Assembly (NCBI RefSeq): GCF_002090075.1
Contig: NZ_BBRI01000004.1
Span: forward strand, 1 to 64,000
DNA length: 64,000 nucleotides
Direction of reading: 5' to 3'
Origin: Demequina sp. NBRC 110052
Lineage (GTDB): Bacteria; Actinomycetota; Actinomycetes; Actinomycetales; Demequinaceae
A program made the position numbers and the translations under genes. The notes beneath the pieces were generated by a model. That model was not told the DNA's origin. It saw nothing but the letters and a program-made list of their open reading frames with translations, and searched no databases. Shown here one piece after another: positions 40,201 through 48,835 of the stretch; the first letter of the stretch is position 1; each line of letters begins with the position of its first letter.

Positions 40201-40262
40201 TCCACGGTCTGCGCCGCGAGGTAGGGGCCGAATCCCTCGAGCTCGAGCGTGAGGACCCTCAT
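37251..40262 (-). CDS. sbcC: SbcC exonuclease ATPase subunit
   Basis: A 1003-residue SMC-like ATPase: N-terminal Walker A GRTGAGKSTILDAI, two long Ala/Glu-rich coiled coils, zinc-hook CAVC (Cys515, Cys518), signature LSGGETFLASLALALG and Walker B TLFIDEGFGSLD. With SbcD it opens hairpins and cleaves DNA ends in repair. The ATG overlaps the sbcD stop (ATGA). Its length is normal for the family. Confidence 0.97.
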   Translation of the reverse strand: MRVLTLELEGFGPYLAAQTVDFGAFETDGLFVITGRTGAGKSTILDAICFALYGSVPRYEGGEKTLRSHFCSEDDSTWVRLIFEVGGERYRIWRSPDYERAKKRGEGTTTKAAEAELHVWRGDDWEPLEVKPREAGHRIGEIMQLSAEQFLQVILLAQGRFQDFLQAGTRERLDVLRSLFGTQRFSALESHVRELAKEAGREVETSDTALSGLIARVANLAGQEMPKSAGRDAWLAEVLAGLTEASTTADAARTGAAKAAEAAGKALAAAESTAERARKVATARADLAALEERADAHATDVARLEAARRAVPVAGHLGTVEAARSRAGAAARGLELALAQAQSSPAAAVAHADGAAGLSLADAAALRDRATSLTAERGSLKDALEREESLPRLREAAHEASEAVTLVRARRDEISADLERLPAEIKAIQQRRTEAAATASRADDLAQAVARAQKAVAAHERAAVLSAELADAHQRELEASETRRTAVEAHADLLRRRLASEGARIAAELKPGEPCAVCGSTEHPHPAQPSDDHVTDAEVEAAADAARVATGDFESASQARADVQTRVELARSEAGEGTVEDARATLESARAQASAATEAAETVAELEATLTRLDARESELKADLAAQSQAVEAAQTAATQTAQRVTDAESTASQARGDFDSVSARASALDDAIALLGSLAAAREEDADAAAALVQATQELTSALSEAGFDSADEARAATLPSTDLATLSNAVEEHERGLAAARAVLASISGADDDAAHDLDEVDAAVSAARESHVQAKAAHEQAITSASHAGDRLGQARELAHEYEAKAASTARARERRDVVENLANTLEGKEPNDRRMRLESFVLAAKLEQIVAAANARLTTMSSGQYTLEYDDGAQFRGAQSGLDLRIADAHTGRSRSTRSLSGGETFLASLALALGLAETVTAEAGGIRLDTLFIDEGFGSLDEDTLEIAMSTLDDLRSGGRTVGLISHVEAMKEAIPAKLEVSKRADGSSEVRSESAGR

Positions 40263-41470
40263 CGTGAGGCCTCCTTCGCCTCGAGCGCACCGAGTGTGTC
40301 GGTGACCAGGCCCCGTTCCGCGTCAGTGAGCGCCTGGCCGTTGCGGACGAAGGCGGCGAACTCGTCGACGAGCTCCAGGTCGGTCTTGCCTGCGGTGCGC
40401 TCCGCATAGGTCTGGGTCTCTCGCTCGGTGCGGTTCGCGGGCTCATGACGCAGTGTGACGGCGTGCGGGAAGCACTCCTGGATGCGGCGCATCGCATCAC
40501 GGGGCCGCACGTCGTCGGTGAGCACCACCTCGACCCACGCGTCCACCGCGTCCTCGTGCGCGCCGGGGGACAGCAGGTCGTCGAGCGTGCCCGTGAGGCG
40601 TACGGCCTCGCGGGGCGTCGGCAGCTCGAGCCACGTCGTCTCGGCCACGCCGTCCGGGCCCAGGTCGACGAGCCACGCACCCTTGGCGCTGCTGCGCTCG
40701 CCGAAGCTGAACCTCAGCGGGGCGCCGCAGTACCGCACGTTCTCGGCGAGCGTCACGCGCGAGTGGATGTGGCCGAGCGCCACGTAGTCCGGCCCCTCGA
40801 ACGTGCTGAGCGGCACCAGATTCAGTCCGCCGCGCGTGATGTCGCGCTCCTCCGCGCGGCCCGAATCCTCGGTGGTGTCGTGCGTCGGCTCCGCGCCACC
40901 CGCGGCGAAGCAGTGCGAGGCGACCACATACCGCGGCCCGCCCGACGCAGTGGTCCCCTTCGCGCTGGACCTCGCCGCCACGTCGGACCTGATGGCGCCC
41001 ATCGCGAAGGCGAGGGCGTCGCCGTGGGTGCGAGCATCGGACTCCGGGAAGGCCGCGCGCACGAACTCGGGGTGCAGGTAGGGGATGCCGTACACCAGCA
41101 CGTCGCCGTGCTCGTCGGTGAGCGTCACGGGCTCGGCGAGCGCCGCGACCTCGGTGCGCACGTGCACGCCGCCGAAGGACGCGAACTCGGCCATGTGGCC
41201 CAGGCGCTGCGGCCCGTCGTGATTGCCCGAGGTGAGGATGACCGTGGCACCCGCCTCGCGGATCGCGCGCACCGCGTCGCCCAGCATCGTGAACGCGTCG
41301 GCCTTGGGCGTGGACGTGTCGAAGATGTCGCCCGCGACGATCACCGCATCCACGCCGTGCTCCGCGACCGCGACGGCGATCGCGGCGAGCACCTGCGCCA
41401 GGTGCTCATCGGTGCTGTGACCATGGAAGGTCCGCCCGATGTGCCAGTCAGAGGTGTGCAGAAGCCGCAT
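40259..41470 (-). CDS. sbcD: SbcD exonuclease nuclease subunit
   Basis: A 403-residue calcineurin-like phosphoesterase: HTSDWHIGR, VIVAGDIFDTS, SGNHDG and ASHCFA / GHIHS metal-binding motifs, then the C-terminal SbcCD capping region. It is the Mre11-like nuclease of the SbcCD complex. Its first 149 codons and 43 upstream bases occur again, almost identical, at 49.8-50.3 kb. The present copy is full length; the other is truncated. The upstream DNA beyond 41513 belongs to the sugar island, so the operon may have a different promoter from the ancestral one. Confidence 0.97.
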   Translation of the reverse strand: MRLLHTSDWHIGRTFHGHSTDEHLAQVLAAIAVAVAEHGVDAVIVAGDIFDTSTPKADAFTMLGDAVRAIREAGATVILTSGNHDGPQRLGHMAEFASFGGVHVRTEVAALAEPVTLTDEHGDVLVYGIPYLHPEFVRAAFPESDARTHGDALAFAMGAIRSDVAARSSAKGTTASGGPRYVVASHCFAAGGAEPTHDTTEDSGRAEERDITRGGLNLVPLSTFEGPDYVALGHIHSRVTLAENVRYCGAPLRFSFGERSSAKGAWLVDLGPDGVAETTWLELPTPREAVRLTGTLDDLLSPGAHEDAVDAWVEVVLTDDVRPRDAMRRIQECFPHAVTLRHEPANRTERETQTYAERTAGKTDLELVDEFAAFVRNGQALTDAERGLVTDTLGALEAKEASR

Positions 41471-41513
41471 GCCCGCAGGCTATCGGCCAGGGCTGACAGC
41501 GATGCGGCGTCGG
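41023..41513. repeat. Left 491-bp direct repeat (sbcD 5' end)
   Basis: Matches 49769-50259 in the same orientation with an offset of 8746. I find two differences (41069/49815 and 41499/50245). Left of 41023 and right of 41513 the sequences are unrelated. The pair encloses the 8.26-kb sugar island. Confidence 0.97.
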
Positions 41514-41674
41514 ACTTGCGCTCCGAAGACATCGAGGCGTCGCATCGGCGCGACTTCAACGAGTCTGGGGATGTCTCGCCACGCGAATCGGTACCGAGCA
41601 GGCACAATGGCGACGATGGTGCGCCACTGGAGATGGTGGCTCCGTGTTTCAGGAACACTCGTGGGGGCTTTGGT

Positions 41675-42691
41675 ATGTCGGAGCGACGGACACCCTCCAT
41701 CAAGGACGTCGCGGAGCGGGCAGGGGTCTCCTACCAGGCGGTTTCGCGCATCCTCAACGGTGGTGGTCGCGCATCCGAAGAGACACGGCAGCGGGTACTC
41801 GCCGTAGCGCAGGAGTTGGGCTACCGCCGCAACGCCTACGCGCGTGCGCTAGTCACGAGGAGGACGCTGACGATCGGCGTGATCGCGGACAGTTCGCCGA
41901 AGTATGGTCCGGTGAGCACGCTTGCCGCGGTGCAGGCAGCTGCCCGCGCAGCTGGCTACACGACTCTGGTCGCCACGGTCGGCAAACCGACTCGCGAAGC
42001 CTTTGATCAGATCCTCCGTGAGTTCTCCGAGGCTGGCATCGAGGGGATCGCGGTGATCGCGCCACGCGTCGAACTAGCGATGCTTGCGGAGCACAGCGCT
42101 GTCGGCAGGCCGGTGGTGGTGCTGGCGCCAGGCGAGACGCAGGTACCCGGTGCGGTGGCGTTCTTCGAGGACCAAGAGCAAGGGGCGCGACAGGCGACCC
42201 GGCATCTCATCTCGCTGGGCCACCGCAACATCGTCCACATTGCAGGGAGTCAGGATTGGCTCGACGGCCGGGTCCGTGTGCGAGGTTGGCAGGCGGAGAT
42301 GCGTGCAGCGGGACTGCCCGCGCCGCGGATTCGTTACGGCGACTGGTCGGGGGACAGTGCGTACGCCATTGGGCGAGAGATGTGTGACGAGGGACTGCCA
42401 AGCGCGGTGTTCGTGGCGTCGGACTTGATGGCGCTCGGATTCCTGCGAGCACTGTACGAACGTGGCGTGCGTGTTCCCGACGACCTCTCGATCGTGGGCT
42501 TCGACGACAACGAGTTCGCGGCGCAGATGTTCCCGCCACTCACTACGGTGAGGCAGTCATTCGCTGAGGTGGGCACGCGGTGTGTGGAGGTCTTGCTTGA
42601 CCTCCTTGAGAAGCGCGAGCCGAACCTTGAGCCAATGACGCCCACGCTTGTGATCCGAGAGTCGACCGCGGCAGTCAACACTCGCGCCTAG
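41675..42691 (+). CDS. LacI-family transcriptional regulator
   Basis: A 338-residue regulator. The N-terminal HTH is SIKDVAERAGVSYQAVSRILNG (residues about 8-29), followed by the hinge (NAYARALVTRR) and a periplasmic-binding-like effector domain (FVASDLMALGFLRALYERGVRVPDDLSIVGFDD). It probably represses the adjacent sugar ABC/beta-galactosidase operon by binding the paired GAACGTTC operators at 42762-42804, with a sugar or galactoside as inducer. The ATG at 41675 fits the family start. A long open frame further upstream is antisense to sbcD and not real. Confidence 0.95.
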   Translation: MSERRTPSIKDVAERAGVSYQAVSRILNGGGRASEETRQRVLAVAQELGYRRNAYARALVTRRTLTIGVIADSSPKYGPVSTLAAVQAAARAAGYTTLVATVGKPTREAFDQILREFSEAGIEGIAVIAPRVELAMLAEHSAVGRPVVVLAPGETQVPGAVAFFEDQEQGARQATRHLISLGHRNIVHIAGSQDWLDGRVRVRGWQAEMRAAGLPAPRIRYGDWSGDSAYAIGREMCDEGLPSAVFVASDLMALGFLRALYERGVRVPDDLSIVGFDDNEFAAQMFPPLTTVRQSFAEVGTRCVEVLLDLLEKREPNLEPMTPTLVIRESTAAVNTRA

Positions 42692-42728
42692 AGCCCGCGA
42701 AGCAAGCGCGCAGACACTTCACGAGAGA

Positions 42729-42744
42729 GGACTCCTTGGAGTCC
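42729..42744. terminator. Hairpin after the LacI gene
   Basis: A GGACTCC / GGAGTCC 7-bp stem with a 2-base loop, 38 bases after the lacI-type stop. It is a likely short terminator separating the regulator from the operon. There is no T-run. Confidence 0.45.
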
Positions 42745-42761
42745 CGAACACGTCCAAGAGA

Positions 42762-42808
42762 GAACGTTCGCCTTAGCGCTTGACAAGAGGCAAGGCGAAC
42801 GTTCACCC
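42762..42808 (+). promoter_or_regulatory. Paired LacI operators and promoter of the sugar operon
   Basis: GAACGTTCGCCTT (42762-42774) and its exact inverse AAGGCGAACGTTC (42792-42804) each contain the palindrome GAACGTTC with a central CG, as LacI-family operators do. A consensus -35 TTGACA lies between them at 42780-42785, and CACCCT at 42804-42809 is a weak -10 at 18-base spacing. The second operator overlaps the promoter spacer and -10, which suits repression. AAAGGAGA before the ATG at 42901 is the Shine-Dalgarno. Confidence 0.75.
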
Positions 42809-42900
42809 TAGAGGTGGTCCGCCGCGCGGCGGGCAACCCGCAAGGGCTGCGCTAGGAGGCGGAGATGCGGGTTTCGATAGGCGATCAAAGGAGATTGCTC

Positions 42901-44058
42901 ATGCGAAGCACCATGAAGTGGGCCGCTGCCGCAGCGGTCGCAACGCTGGGACTTGCGGCGTGCTCGTCGGGCGAGGCAGGCGCGACGGCGCCGACGGACG
43001 GTTCGGAGTTCACGCAGGCCGACGAAGCCCTCGCTGCCATCGAGGGCCAGGTCTTCTCGAAGGGCCCCAGCGGGGAGGAACCATCGGAAGCATCTGCGGC
43101 CGAACTCACAGATGACGAGATCGCGCAGGTACGGCAACTCGGCGCCACCGCGGCGATCGTCATGCACTACGGAGGCAACGACTGGGCCAATGCGCAGATT
43201 GCAGGTCTTCAGGCACGGTTCGAGGAGCTCGGTATCGAGGTCGTGGCCGTCACTGACGCGGACTTCGACCCAGGCCAGCAGGTCTCCGACATCGAGACTG
43301 TCATGGCCAAGGATCCCGACATCATCGTCTCTATTCCCACGGACCCCGTCGCGACCGCGAGCGCCTACCAGGCCGCCGCTGACGCAGGAATCACCCTGGT
43401 TTTCATGGACAACGTCCCCGACGGCATGACCGCGGGCGAGGACTACGTATCCATCGTCTCCGCCGACAACTACGGCAACGGTGTCGTCTCCGCGCACCTC
43501 ATGGCCAAGGCCCTCGCGGGAGAGGGTGCTATCGGCCTGATCTACCACGAGGCTGACTTCTTCGTGACACAGCAGCGCTACGACGGCTTCAAGGCGACGA
43601 TCGAGAGCGACTACCCGAGCATCGAGATCGTCGCTGAACAGGGCATCGCCGGTCCGGACTTCGCGGGCGACGCTCAGGCCGTTGCCGACGCCTGGCTCAC
43701 CCGGTACCCCGACCTCGACGGCATCTGGGCCGTGTGGGATGTGCCCGCAGAGGGCGTGATGGCCGCGGCTCGCTCCGCCGCGCGCACCGACCTCAAGATC
43801 GCCACGGAGGATCTTGGAACGAACGTGGCGATCGCCCTGGCGAAGGACGAGATGATCGTTGGCCTTGGTGCCCAGGTCCCTTACGACCAGGGAGTCACCG
43901 AGGCCAACCTCGCCGCTGGCGCCCTGCTCGGCAAGGACCTTCCCCCATACGTGGCCTTGTCGGCGTTGCCGGTGACCCATGAGAACGTGCTCGAAGCCTG
44001 GACTTCGGTCTACCACGTCGACCCGCCGTCGGAGCTCACGGACTCCTACGCCGACTAG
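42901..44058 (+). CDS. Sugar ABC transporter substrate-binding lipoprotein
   Basis: A 385-residue type I periplasmic-binding protein of the RbsB/CUT2 group. The lipoprotein signal has lipobox LAAC (Cys21). The mature domain has two Rossmann halves (AAIVMHYGGNDWANAQIAG, DPDIIVSIPTDPVATASAYQ). It binds a sugar outside the membrane and delivers it to the importer encoded downstream. The ATG at 42901 follows AAAGGAGA. The first gene of the operator-controlled operon, it is followed by a strong hairpin. Confidence 0.92.
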   Translation: MRSTMKWAAAAAVATLGLAACSSGEAGATAPTDGSEFTQADEALAAIEGQVFSKGPSGEEPSEASAAELTDDEIAQVRQLGATAAIVMHYGGNDWANAQIAGLQARFEELGIEVVAVTDADFDPGQQVSDIETVMAKDPDIIVSIPTDPVATASAYQAAADAGITLVFMDNVPDGMTAGEDYVSIVSADNYGNGVVSAHLMAKALAGEGAIGLIYHEADFFVTQQRYDGFKATIESDYPSIEIVAEQGIAGPDFAGDAQAVADAWLTRYPDLDGIWAVWDVPAEGVMAAARSAARTDLKIATEDLGTNVAIALAKDEMIVGLGAQVPYDQGVTEANLAAGALLGKDLPPYVALSALPVTHENVLEAWTSVYHVDPPSELTDSYAD

Positions 44059-44064
44059 CCGCCA

Positions 44065-44099
44065 GCTGGGGCGCGGAGGCAGCCGCGCCGCGCCCCAGC
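44065..44099. terminator. Strong hairpin between binding-protein and ATPase genes
   Basis: A perfect 12-bp stem (44065-44076 GCTGGGGCGCGG with 44088-44099) and an 11-base loop, just after the stop of the binding protein. Such intercistronic hairpins usually partly terminate or stabilise the mRNA, so that the binding protein is made in excess over the ATPase and permease. Confidence 0.75.
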
Positions 44100-44206
44100 C
44101 TTCCTGACACGCGACGCTCGCGCCCGTGCTGCGCGACGCCCGAGACCACCACCGCCGCACCGGCGCGAGCGTCGCACCCCCACACCACAGAAGCGGAGGC
44201 AACTGC

Positions 44207-45712
44207 ATGTCCGAGCCCAGTGCCCCGGCCATCCGGATGACCGGCATCACCAAGTCGTTCAACGGCGTCACGGTGCTCCACGGCGTCGACTTCGAGGTCG
44301 CACCCGGCGAGGTCCACGCGCTCGCGGGCGGCAACGGTGCCGGCAAGTCGACTCTCATGAAGATCCTTCAAGGCGTGTACTCGCGAGAGGGCGGCGCGAT
44401 CGAGCTCTTCGGCAAGCCGTTCGATTTCGAGGGGATCCACCAGGCCAAGGCCGCAGGCATCGGCATGGTCTTCCAGGAGTTCTCGCTGGTCCCCAGCCTC
44501 ACCGTCGCCCAGAACATCTACCTCGACCAGGAGCCACTTAAGTGGCGGCTGATCGACGACGCGGCGATGCAGACCACGGCGGGAGAGATCTTCTCCCGCA
44601 TGGACGTCAACGTGGACGTCACTGCTGACGTCGCCGGGCTGCCGACCGCCGAATGGCAGCTCACCGAGATCGCCAAGGCGCTGAGCCAGGACGCGCGGGT
44701 GCTCATCATGGACGAGCCCACCGCCTCGCTCAGCAAGAACGAGGTGGGCGCGCTGTTCGAGCTCATCGGACGGCTCAAGGCGCAGGGCATCGCCATTGTC
44801 TACATCTCCCACCGCATGGACGAGGTCTTCCAAATCGCCGACCGCATCACGATCCTGCGCAACGGCAGCAACCTGCTGACGTCGACCCTGGCCGACATCT
44901 CTCCGGAGGAGATCGTCAACGGCATCGCGGGCAAGGAGCTCGCCGCTCCCCCCGGGGACAGGCGCACCGTTCCCGAGGACGCCCCAGTCCTGCTTGAAGT
45001 GCAGGGCCTCGAGGCACCCGGCATCGACCAGGTCTCTTTCCAGATACGCGCCGGGGAGATCGTGGGGCTCGCGGGGCTGATGGGCTCGGGTCGCACCGAG
45101 CTTGCGCGGGCGCTCTTCGGGGTCACCAAGGTCACCGCGGGGGTGGTCCGCAAGGGCGGAGAGGTCATCGACCTGGGCAGCCCCGCTAAGGCCATCGACC
45201 AGGGCATCGCGCTTGTGCCCGAGGACCGCAGACTCCAGGGTCTCGTGCTCGACCACTCTGTCCGCGAGAACCTGACGCTCCCGTTGCTCGACGAGGTGAG
45301 GTCCAACGGGCTCCTTTCGCGCGCGAAGGTCAAGACGCTGTCGGACCGACTCATCGAGGCTTTCTCGATCGCCGTGGCACGGCCCGATAGCCCGGCCCGG
45401 CTCCTCTCCGGCGGCAACCAGCAGAAGATCGTGCTCGCCAAGTGGCTCGGGACCGAGCCCGACGTCCTCATCCTCGACGAGCCAACCGCAGGAGTCGACA
45501 TCGGCACCAAGGCCGAGATCGTCGGCATCGTCAAGCGGCTCGCAGATGAGGGCAAGGCCGTCCTCGTCATCTCATCCGAGTACCCCGAGCTGATCGCCAT
45601 GTGCGATCGCTACCTCGTCGTCCGCGAAGGACGCATCGTGAACAGCATTGGAGCGGAAATGATCAACAGTGAAGTCGATCTCGAGCTGGCAGTTCAGGGG
45701 ATCGGATCATGA
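44207..45712 (+). CDS. Sugar ABC transporter ATPase, RbsA type with two ABC domains
   Basis: A 501-residue protein. The first ABC domain has Walker A GGNGAGKST and Walker B VLIMDEPTASLS. The second has the family's degenerate P-loop GLMGSGRTEL, signature LSGGNQQK and VLILDEPTAGVD. It energises uptake for the CUT2 importer. The ATG at 44207 is preceded by AAGCGGAGG. Its end overlaps the permease start by 4 bases. Confidence 0.95.
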   Translation: MSEPSAPAIRMTGITKSFNGVTVLHGVDFEVAPGEVHALAGGNGAGKSTLMKILQGVYSREGGAIELFGKPFDFEGIHQAKAAGIGMVFQEFSLVPSLTVAQNIYLDQEPLKWRLIDDAAMQTTAGEIFSRMDVNVDVTADVAGLPTAEWQLTEIAKALSQDARVLIMDEPTASLSKNEVGALFELIGRLKAQGIAIVYISHRMDEVFQIADRITILRNGSNLLTSTLADISPEEIVNGIAGKELAAPPGDRRTVPEDAPVLLEVQGLEAPGIDQVSFQIRAGEIVGLAGLMGSGRTELARALFGVTKVTAGVVRKGGEVIDLGSPAKAIDQGIALVPEDRRLQGLVLDHSVRENLTLPLLDEVRSNGLLSRAKVKTLSDRLIEAFSIAVARPDSPARLLSGGNQQKIVLAKWLGTEPDVLILDEPTAGVDIGTKAEIVGIVKRLADEGKAVLVISSEYPELIAMCDRYLVVREGRIVNSIGAEMINSEVDLELAVQGIGS

Positions 45713-46689
45713 GCGTCGACGCGCAGGAGCGGCAGGAGGCCCAGGCCGGCGGTGGGTTCCAGCTGCCCGCCTGGTTCGACTGGCGTCGGGACATCATCTT
45801 CATCGGGTTCGTGGTGATCTTCCTGATCTTCGCGATCCTCCTTGGAGACCAGGGGTTCATGAGCTCGCAGAACTTGCTCAACATCGCGCGCCAATCCGCC
45901 ATCATCATGGTGATCGCGGTCGGCATGACGTTCGTCATCGCAAACGCCGAGATCGATCTCTCGGTCGGTTCGATCGCTGGCCTCACCTCGGTGTCCACTG
46001 CCATGGCGATCGCGGCCTTCGGGCTGGTACCGGGCATCCTCGCGGGGCTCGTCACAGGCGCCATCGTCGGTGCGGTCAACGGGGCGCTCGTCGCCTACGT
46101 GAGGATTCCTTCGTTCCTGGTGACTCTCGCGATGATGGGCGTCGCCGCCGGCTTCGCGCAATGGATCACTAGCTCGGCACCGATCCCCATTATTGACGAC
46201 ACGTTCACCGGGCTGTTCGGCTCCGGGAACATCGGACCGATACCCGGGCTCGTCGTCTGGAGCCTGCTGGCCGTCGCCGTCGGAGCCGTCGCCCTCAACC
46301 GGACCCGCTTCGGTCGCAAGGTGCTCGCCACCGGCTCCAACCGCACCGCTGCGGAGTACTCCGGCATCAACACCAGAGCCATCAAGTTCCGAGTCATGAT
46401 GATCTCCGCCATGGCTGCCTCCCTCGCAGGGATGCTGTATGCCGGGAGGCTCCAATCCGGACGCTTCCAATGGGGCGACGGCGACGAGCTCACGGCGATC
46501 GCAGCGGTCATCCTCGGCGGCACCGCGCTCGCTGGAGGACGAGGCTCCATCGTCCGAACCATGTTCGGCGCCCTCCTCATGGGCCTCATCAACAACGGCC
46601 TCATCCTCGCTGGCCTCGATTCCAGCCAGCAGCAGATCATCCGCGGAATCATCATCGTCCTCGCGGTCGCGCTCGCGCGCGGTCGATAG
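45709..46689 (+). CDS. Sugar ABC transporter permease, RbsC type
   Basis: A 326-residue membrane protein with about ten helices and the family signatures GMTFVIANAEIDLSVGSIAGL and AAVILGGTALAGGRGSI. It forms the membrane channel of the CUT2 importer. It starts at an ATG overlapping the ATPase stop and ends 32 bases before the glycosidase. Only one permease gene is present, so a homodimer is expected. Confidence 0.94.
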   Translation: MSVDAQERQEAQAGGGFQLPAWFDWRRDIIFIGFVVIFLIFAILLGDQGFMSSQNLLNIARQSAIIMVIAVGMTFVIANAEIDLSVGSIAGLTSVSTAMAIAAFGLVPGILAGLVTGAIVGAVNGALVAYVRIPSFLVTLAMMGVAAGFAQWITSSAPIPIIDDTFTGLFGSGNIGPIPGLVVWSLLAVAVGAVALNRTRFGRKVLATGSNRTAAEYSGINTRAIKFRVMMISAMAASLAGMLYAGRLQSGRFQWGDGDELTAIAAVILGGTALAGGRGSIVRTMFGALLMGLINNGLILAGLDSSQQQIIRGIIIVLAVALARGR

Positions 46690-46721
46690 GCCGCATCACT
46701 GAGAGAAAGAAAGGGAATACT

Positions 46722-48818
46722 GTGTCCGAGAACCGGAATACGTCCCGACCGATCGCCATCCGCGATCAGGCCATCACCGTCGATGGCGCAGAGTCGAACC
46801 TCTACGGCGGGGCAGTGCACTACTGGCGGCTCGACCGTGACAAGTGGGACGGCATCCTCGAGTCCGTGAAGCGCATGGGCTTCACGATGATCTCAATCTA
46901 CATCCCGTGGGAGGCCCACGAGCTGGAGAGAGGACGCTTCGACTTCGGTGAGGTCAACCCGTCGAACGACATCGACGCGTTCCTCACCCTCTGCGAGCAG
47001 AAGGGGTTCAAGATCATCGTCCGCCCCGGGCCGCAGATCAACTCCGAGCTCACGTGGTTCGGGTACCCGAAGCGCATCCTCGCCAACGAGCGCCTCCACG
47101 CCGTCAGCGGGGCAGGCTCGAAGGTCGTCCTCACCCAGGTGCCCAAGCCGATCCCCGCCCTCAACTATGCGTCCGACGAGTTCTACGACGAGACGGCGCT
47201 CTGGTACGACGCGATATGCGCCATCCTCGCCAAGCACGCTTACCCCAACGGCGGCATCGTCGGGGCGCAGGTCGACAACGAGATGGCCTACTTCTTCGGC
47301 GTCAACGCCTACATCGCCGACTACTCCGCCGAGTCGCTCGCGCTCTACAGGGCATTTCTGTCCGACAAGTACGGCAGCCTCGACGCAGTGAACGACGCCT
47401 ACGGGACCTCGTACGACTCGCTCGCCCAGGTCGACCCGCCCCGTCGATTCGCTGCTACCGACAAGCAGGACATCCCCTGGTACGCCGACTGGGCCGAGTA
47501 TCGCGAGCACTACCTGATCGTCGCCATGGACCGGCTCGCGCAGATGATGCGCGAACGCGGTCTCAGCGGGATCGCGCTGTTCCACAACTACCCGCACCCG
47601 CTCGGTCCGGGTGGAGCGGCGTCCGGCTACACCGCCCCGTTCAACATCGCGAAGCTCGAGGAGAAGTTGGACTTCGTCGGCTTCGACATCTACTCGCGCA
47701 AGGAGCTGTTCCACCACGTCAAGACAGTCGCGTCCTACGTGGCCGGCACCAGTCGCTACCCGTACATCCCGGAGTTCATCGCCGGCGTCTGGCCCTGGTA
47801 CCTCAACCCCGGCGACTGGCATGACGAGGAGTTCGTGACCAAGGCGGCGCTCATGCAGGGCATTCGTGGATTCTCTCGCTACATGCTCGTGGAACGTGAC
47901 CGTTGGCTCGACTCGCCGATCCGTCGCGACGGCCGCGAACGTGCTGAGAAGGTGGCGATGTTCGGTGCGGTCAACGCCATGCTGGACAGGGGAGAGATGC
48001 ACCGGTTCCGCAGGGACGCAGACGTGCTACTGCTCGCGAACCGCGAGTACGACCGGCTTGAGGCGGCAAGCGTCCTCGTGTCGTTCCCCGGCGACTTCCT
48101 CGAGACGCCTTCCGGCTTCTCCGAGTACGCCGGGCCGGTCACGATGAGCGAGGCCAAGCTCGGCTTCGACGCGCCGGTGCAGATGATCAAGAGCGAGTGG
48201 TTCCAGTCGTTCGAGGACGGGCTCTCCGAGCTCGGAGTCGCGCCGGTCCTCTCCGATACGGATCTGGACCCGGAGCGGTGGAACGAGCGCGACGTGGTCG
48301 TGCTGACCACCCTCGACTACCTGAGCAGCGACACCCAGGCGGCGCTGGTGGCCTTCGCCAAGAGCGGGGGCACCGTGGTCGTCGGGCCGAAGCTCCCGAC
48401 GCTGGACAGCTCCATGAAGCCCTGCACGATCCTGGCCGACGCGGTTGGCTCGGTCGATGCCGGTGGCGTCGTGAAGGCCGATGTCGGCGACGGGAGCATC
48501 CTCGTCGCAACGGACGCCGTGGCAGTGGCGGAAGCGCTCGGCCAGGCCGTCGACGCGGCCGGCGCCCTGCGCGTCGTGCGCAACGACGATCGCCTCGAGG
48601 TCACTGTGCACTCGGCGCGGGACGGGGCCCCGGAGAAGGTCGTGTTCGTCGCCAATCCCACAGCGGATCCGATCGACGCGAGCGTGTCTTTCGGAGCCGA
48701 GCTGAGGTCCGTCGAGGAGATCTGGGACGGACGCGAGGTGACGGCCGCCGGTCGCACCATCACGGCGCAGATGGCGCCCTACTCGATCCATGTCTACCGC
48801 TGCACCCTTGCGGCCTGA
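46722..48818 (+). CDS. GH35-like beta-galactosidase
   Basis: A 698-residue cytoplasmic glycosidase (no signal peptide). The N-terminal TIM barrel has the GH35-type opening GGAVHYWRLDRDKWDGILESVKRMGF and PWEAHELERGRFDF. The acid/base is in VGAQVDNEM (Glu187) and the likely nucleophile in PEFIAG (Glu351). The C-terminal half has the flavodoxin-like domain (VVVLTTLDYLSSD...GGTVVVGP) seen in GH42/GH35 enzymes. It probably splits the galactoside brought in by the ABC importer. It starts at the GTG at 46722 after an AGAAAGAAAGGG ribosome site. Confidence 0.85.
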   Translation: MSENRNTSRPIAIRDQAITVDGAESNLYGGAVHYWRLDRDKWDGILESVKRMGFTMISIYIPWEAHELERGRFDFGEVNPSNDIDAFLTLCEQKGFKIIVRPGPQINSELTWFGYPKRILANERLHAVSGAGSKVVLTQVPKPIPALNYASDEFYDETALWYDAICAILAKHAYPNGGIVGAQVDNEMAYFFGVNAYIADYSAESLALYRAFLSDKYGSLDAVNDAYGTSYDSLAQVDPPRRFAATDKQDIPWYADWAEYREHYLIVAMDRLAQMMRERGLSGIALFHNYPHPLGPGGAASGYTAPFNIAKLEEKLDFVGFDIYSRKELFHHVKTVASYVAGTSRYPYIPEFIAGVWPWYLNPGDWHDEEFVTKAALMQGIRGFSRYMLVERDRWLDSPIRRDGRERAEKVAMFGAVNAMLDRGEMHRFRRDADVLLLANREYDRLEAASVLVSFPGDFLETPSGFSEYAGPVTMSEAKLGFDAPVQMIKSEWFQSFEDGLSELGVAPVLSDTDLDPERWNERDVVVLTTLDYLSSDTQAALVAFAKSGGTVVVGPKLPTLDSSMKPCTILADAVGSVDAGGVVKADVGDGSILVATDAVAVAEALGQAVDAAGALRVVRNDDRLEVTVHSARDGAPEKVVFVANPTADPIDASVSFGAELRSVEEIWDGREVTAAGRTITAQMAPYSIHVYRCTLAA

Positions 48819-48835
48819 GAGGAAGTGACACTGAC

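Noticed and set aside
40445..41674. Long plus-strand open frame running into the LacI gene
   Set aside because: It is antisense to sbcD and made of Arg/His/Gly-rich shadow sequence. The LacI homology and helix-turn-helix begin only at the ATG at 41675.
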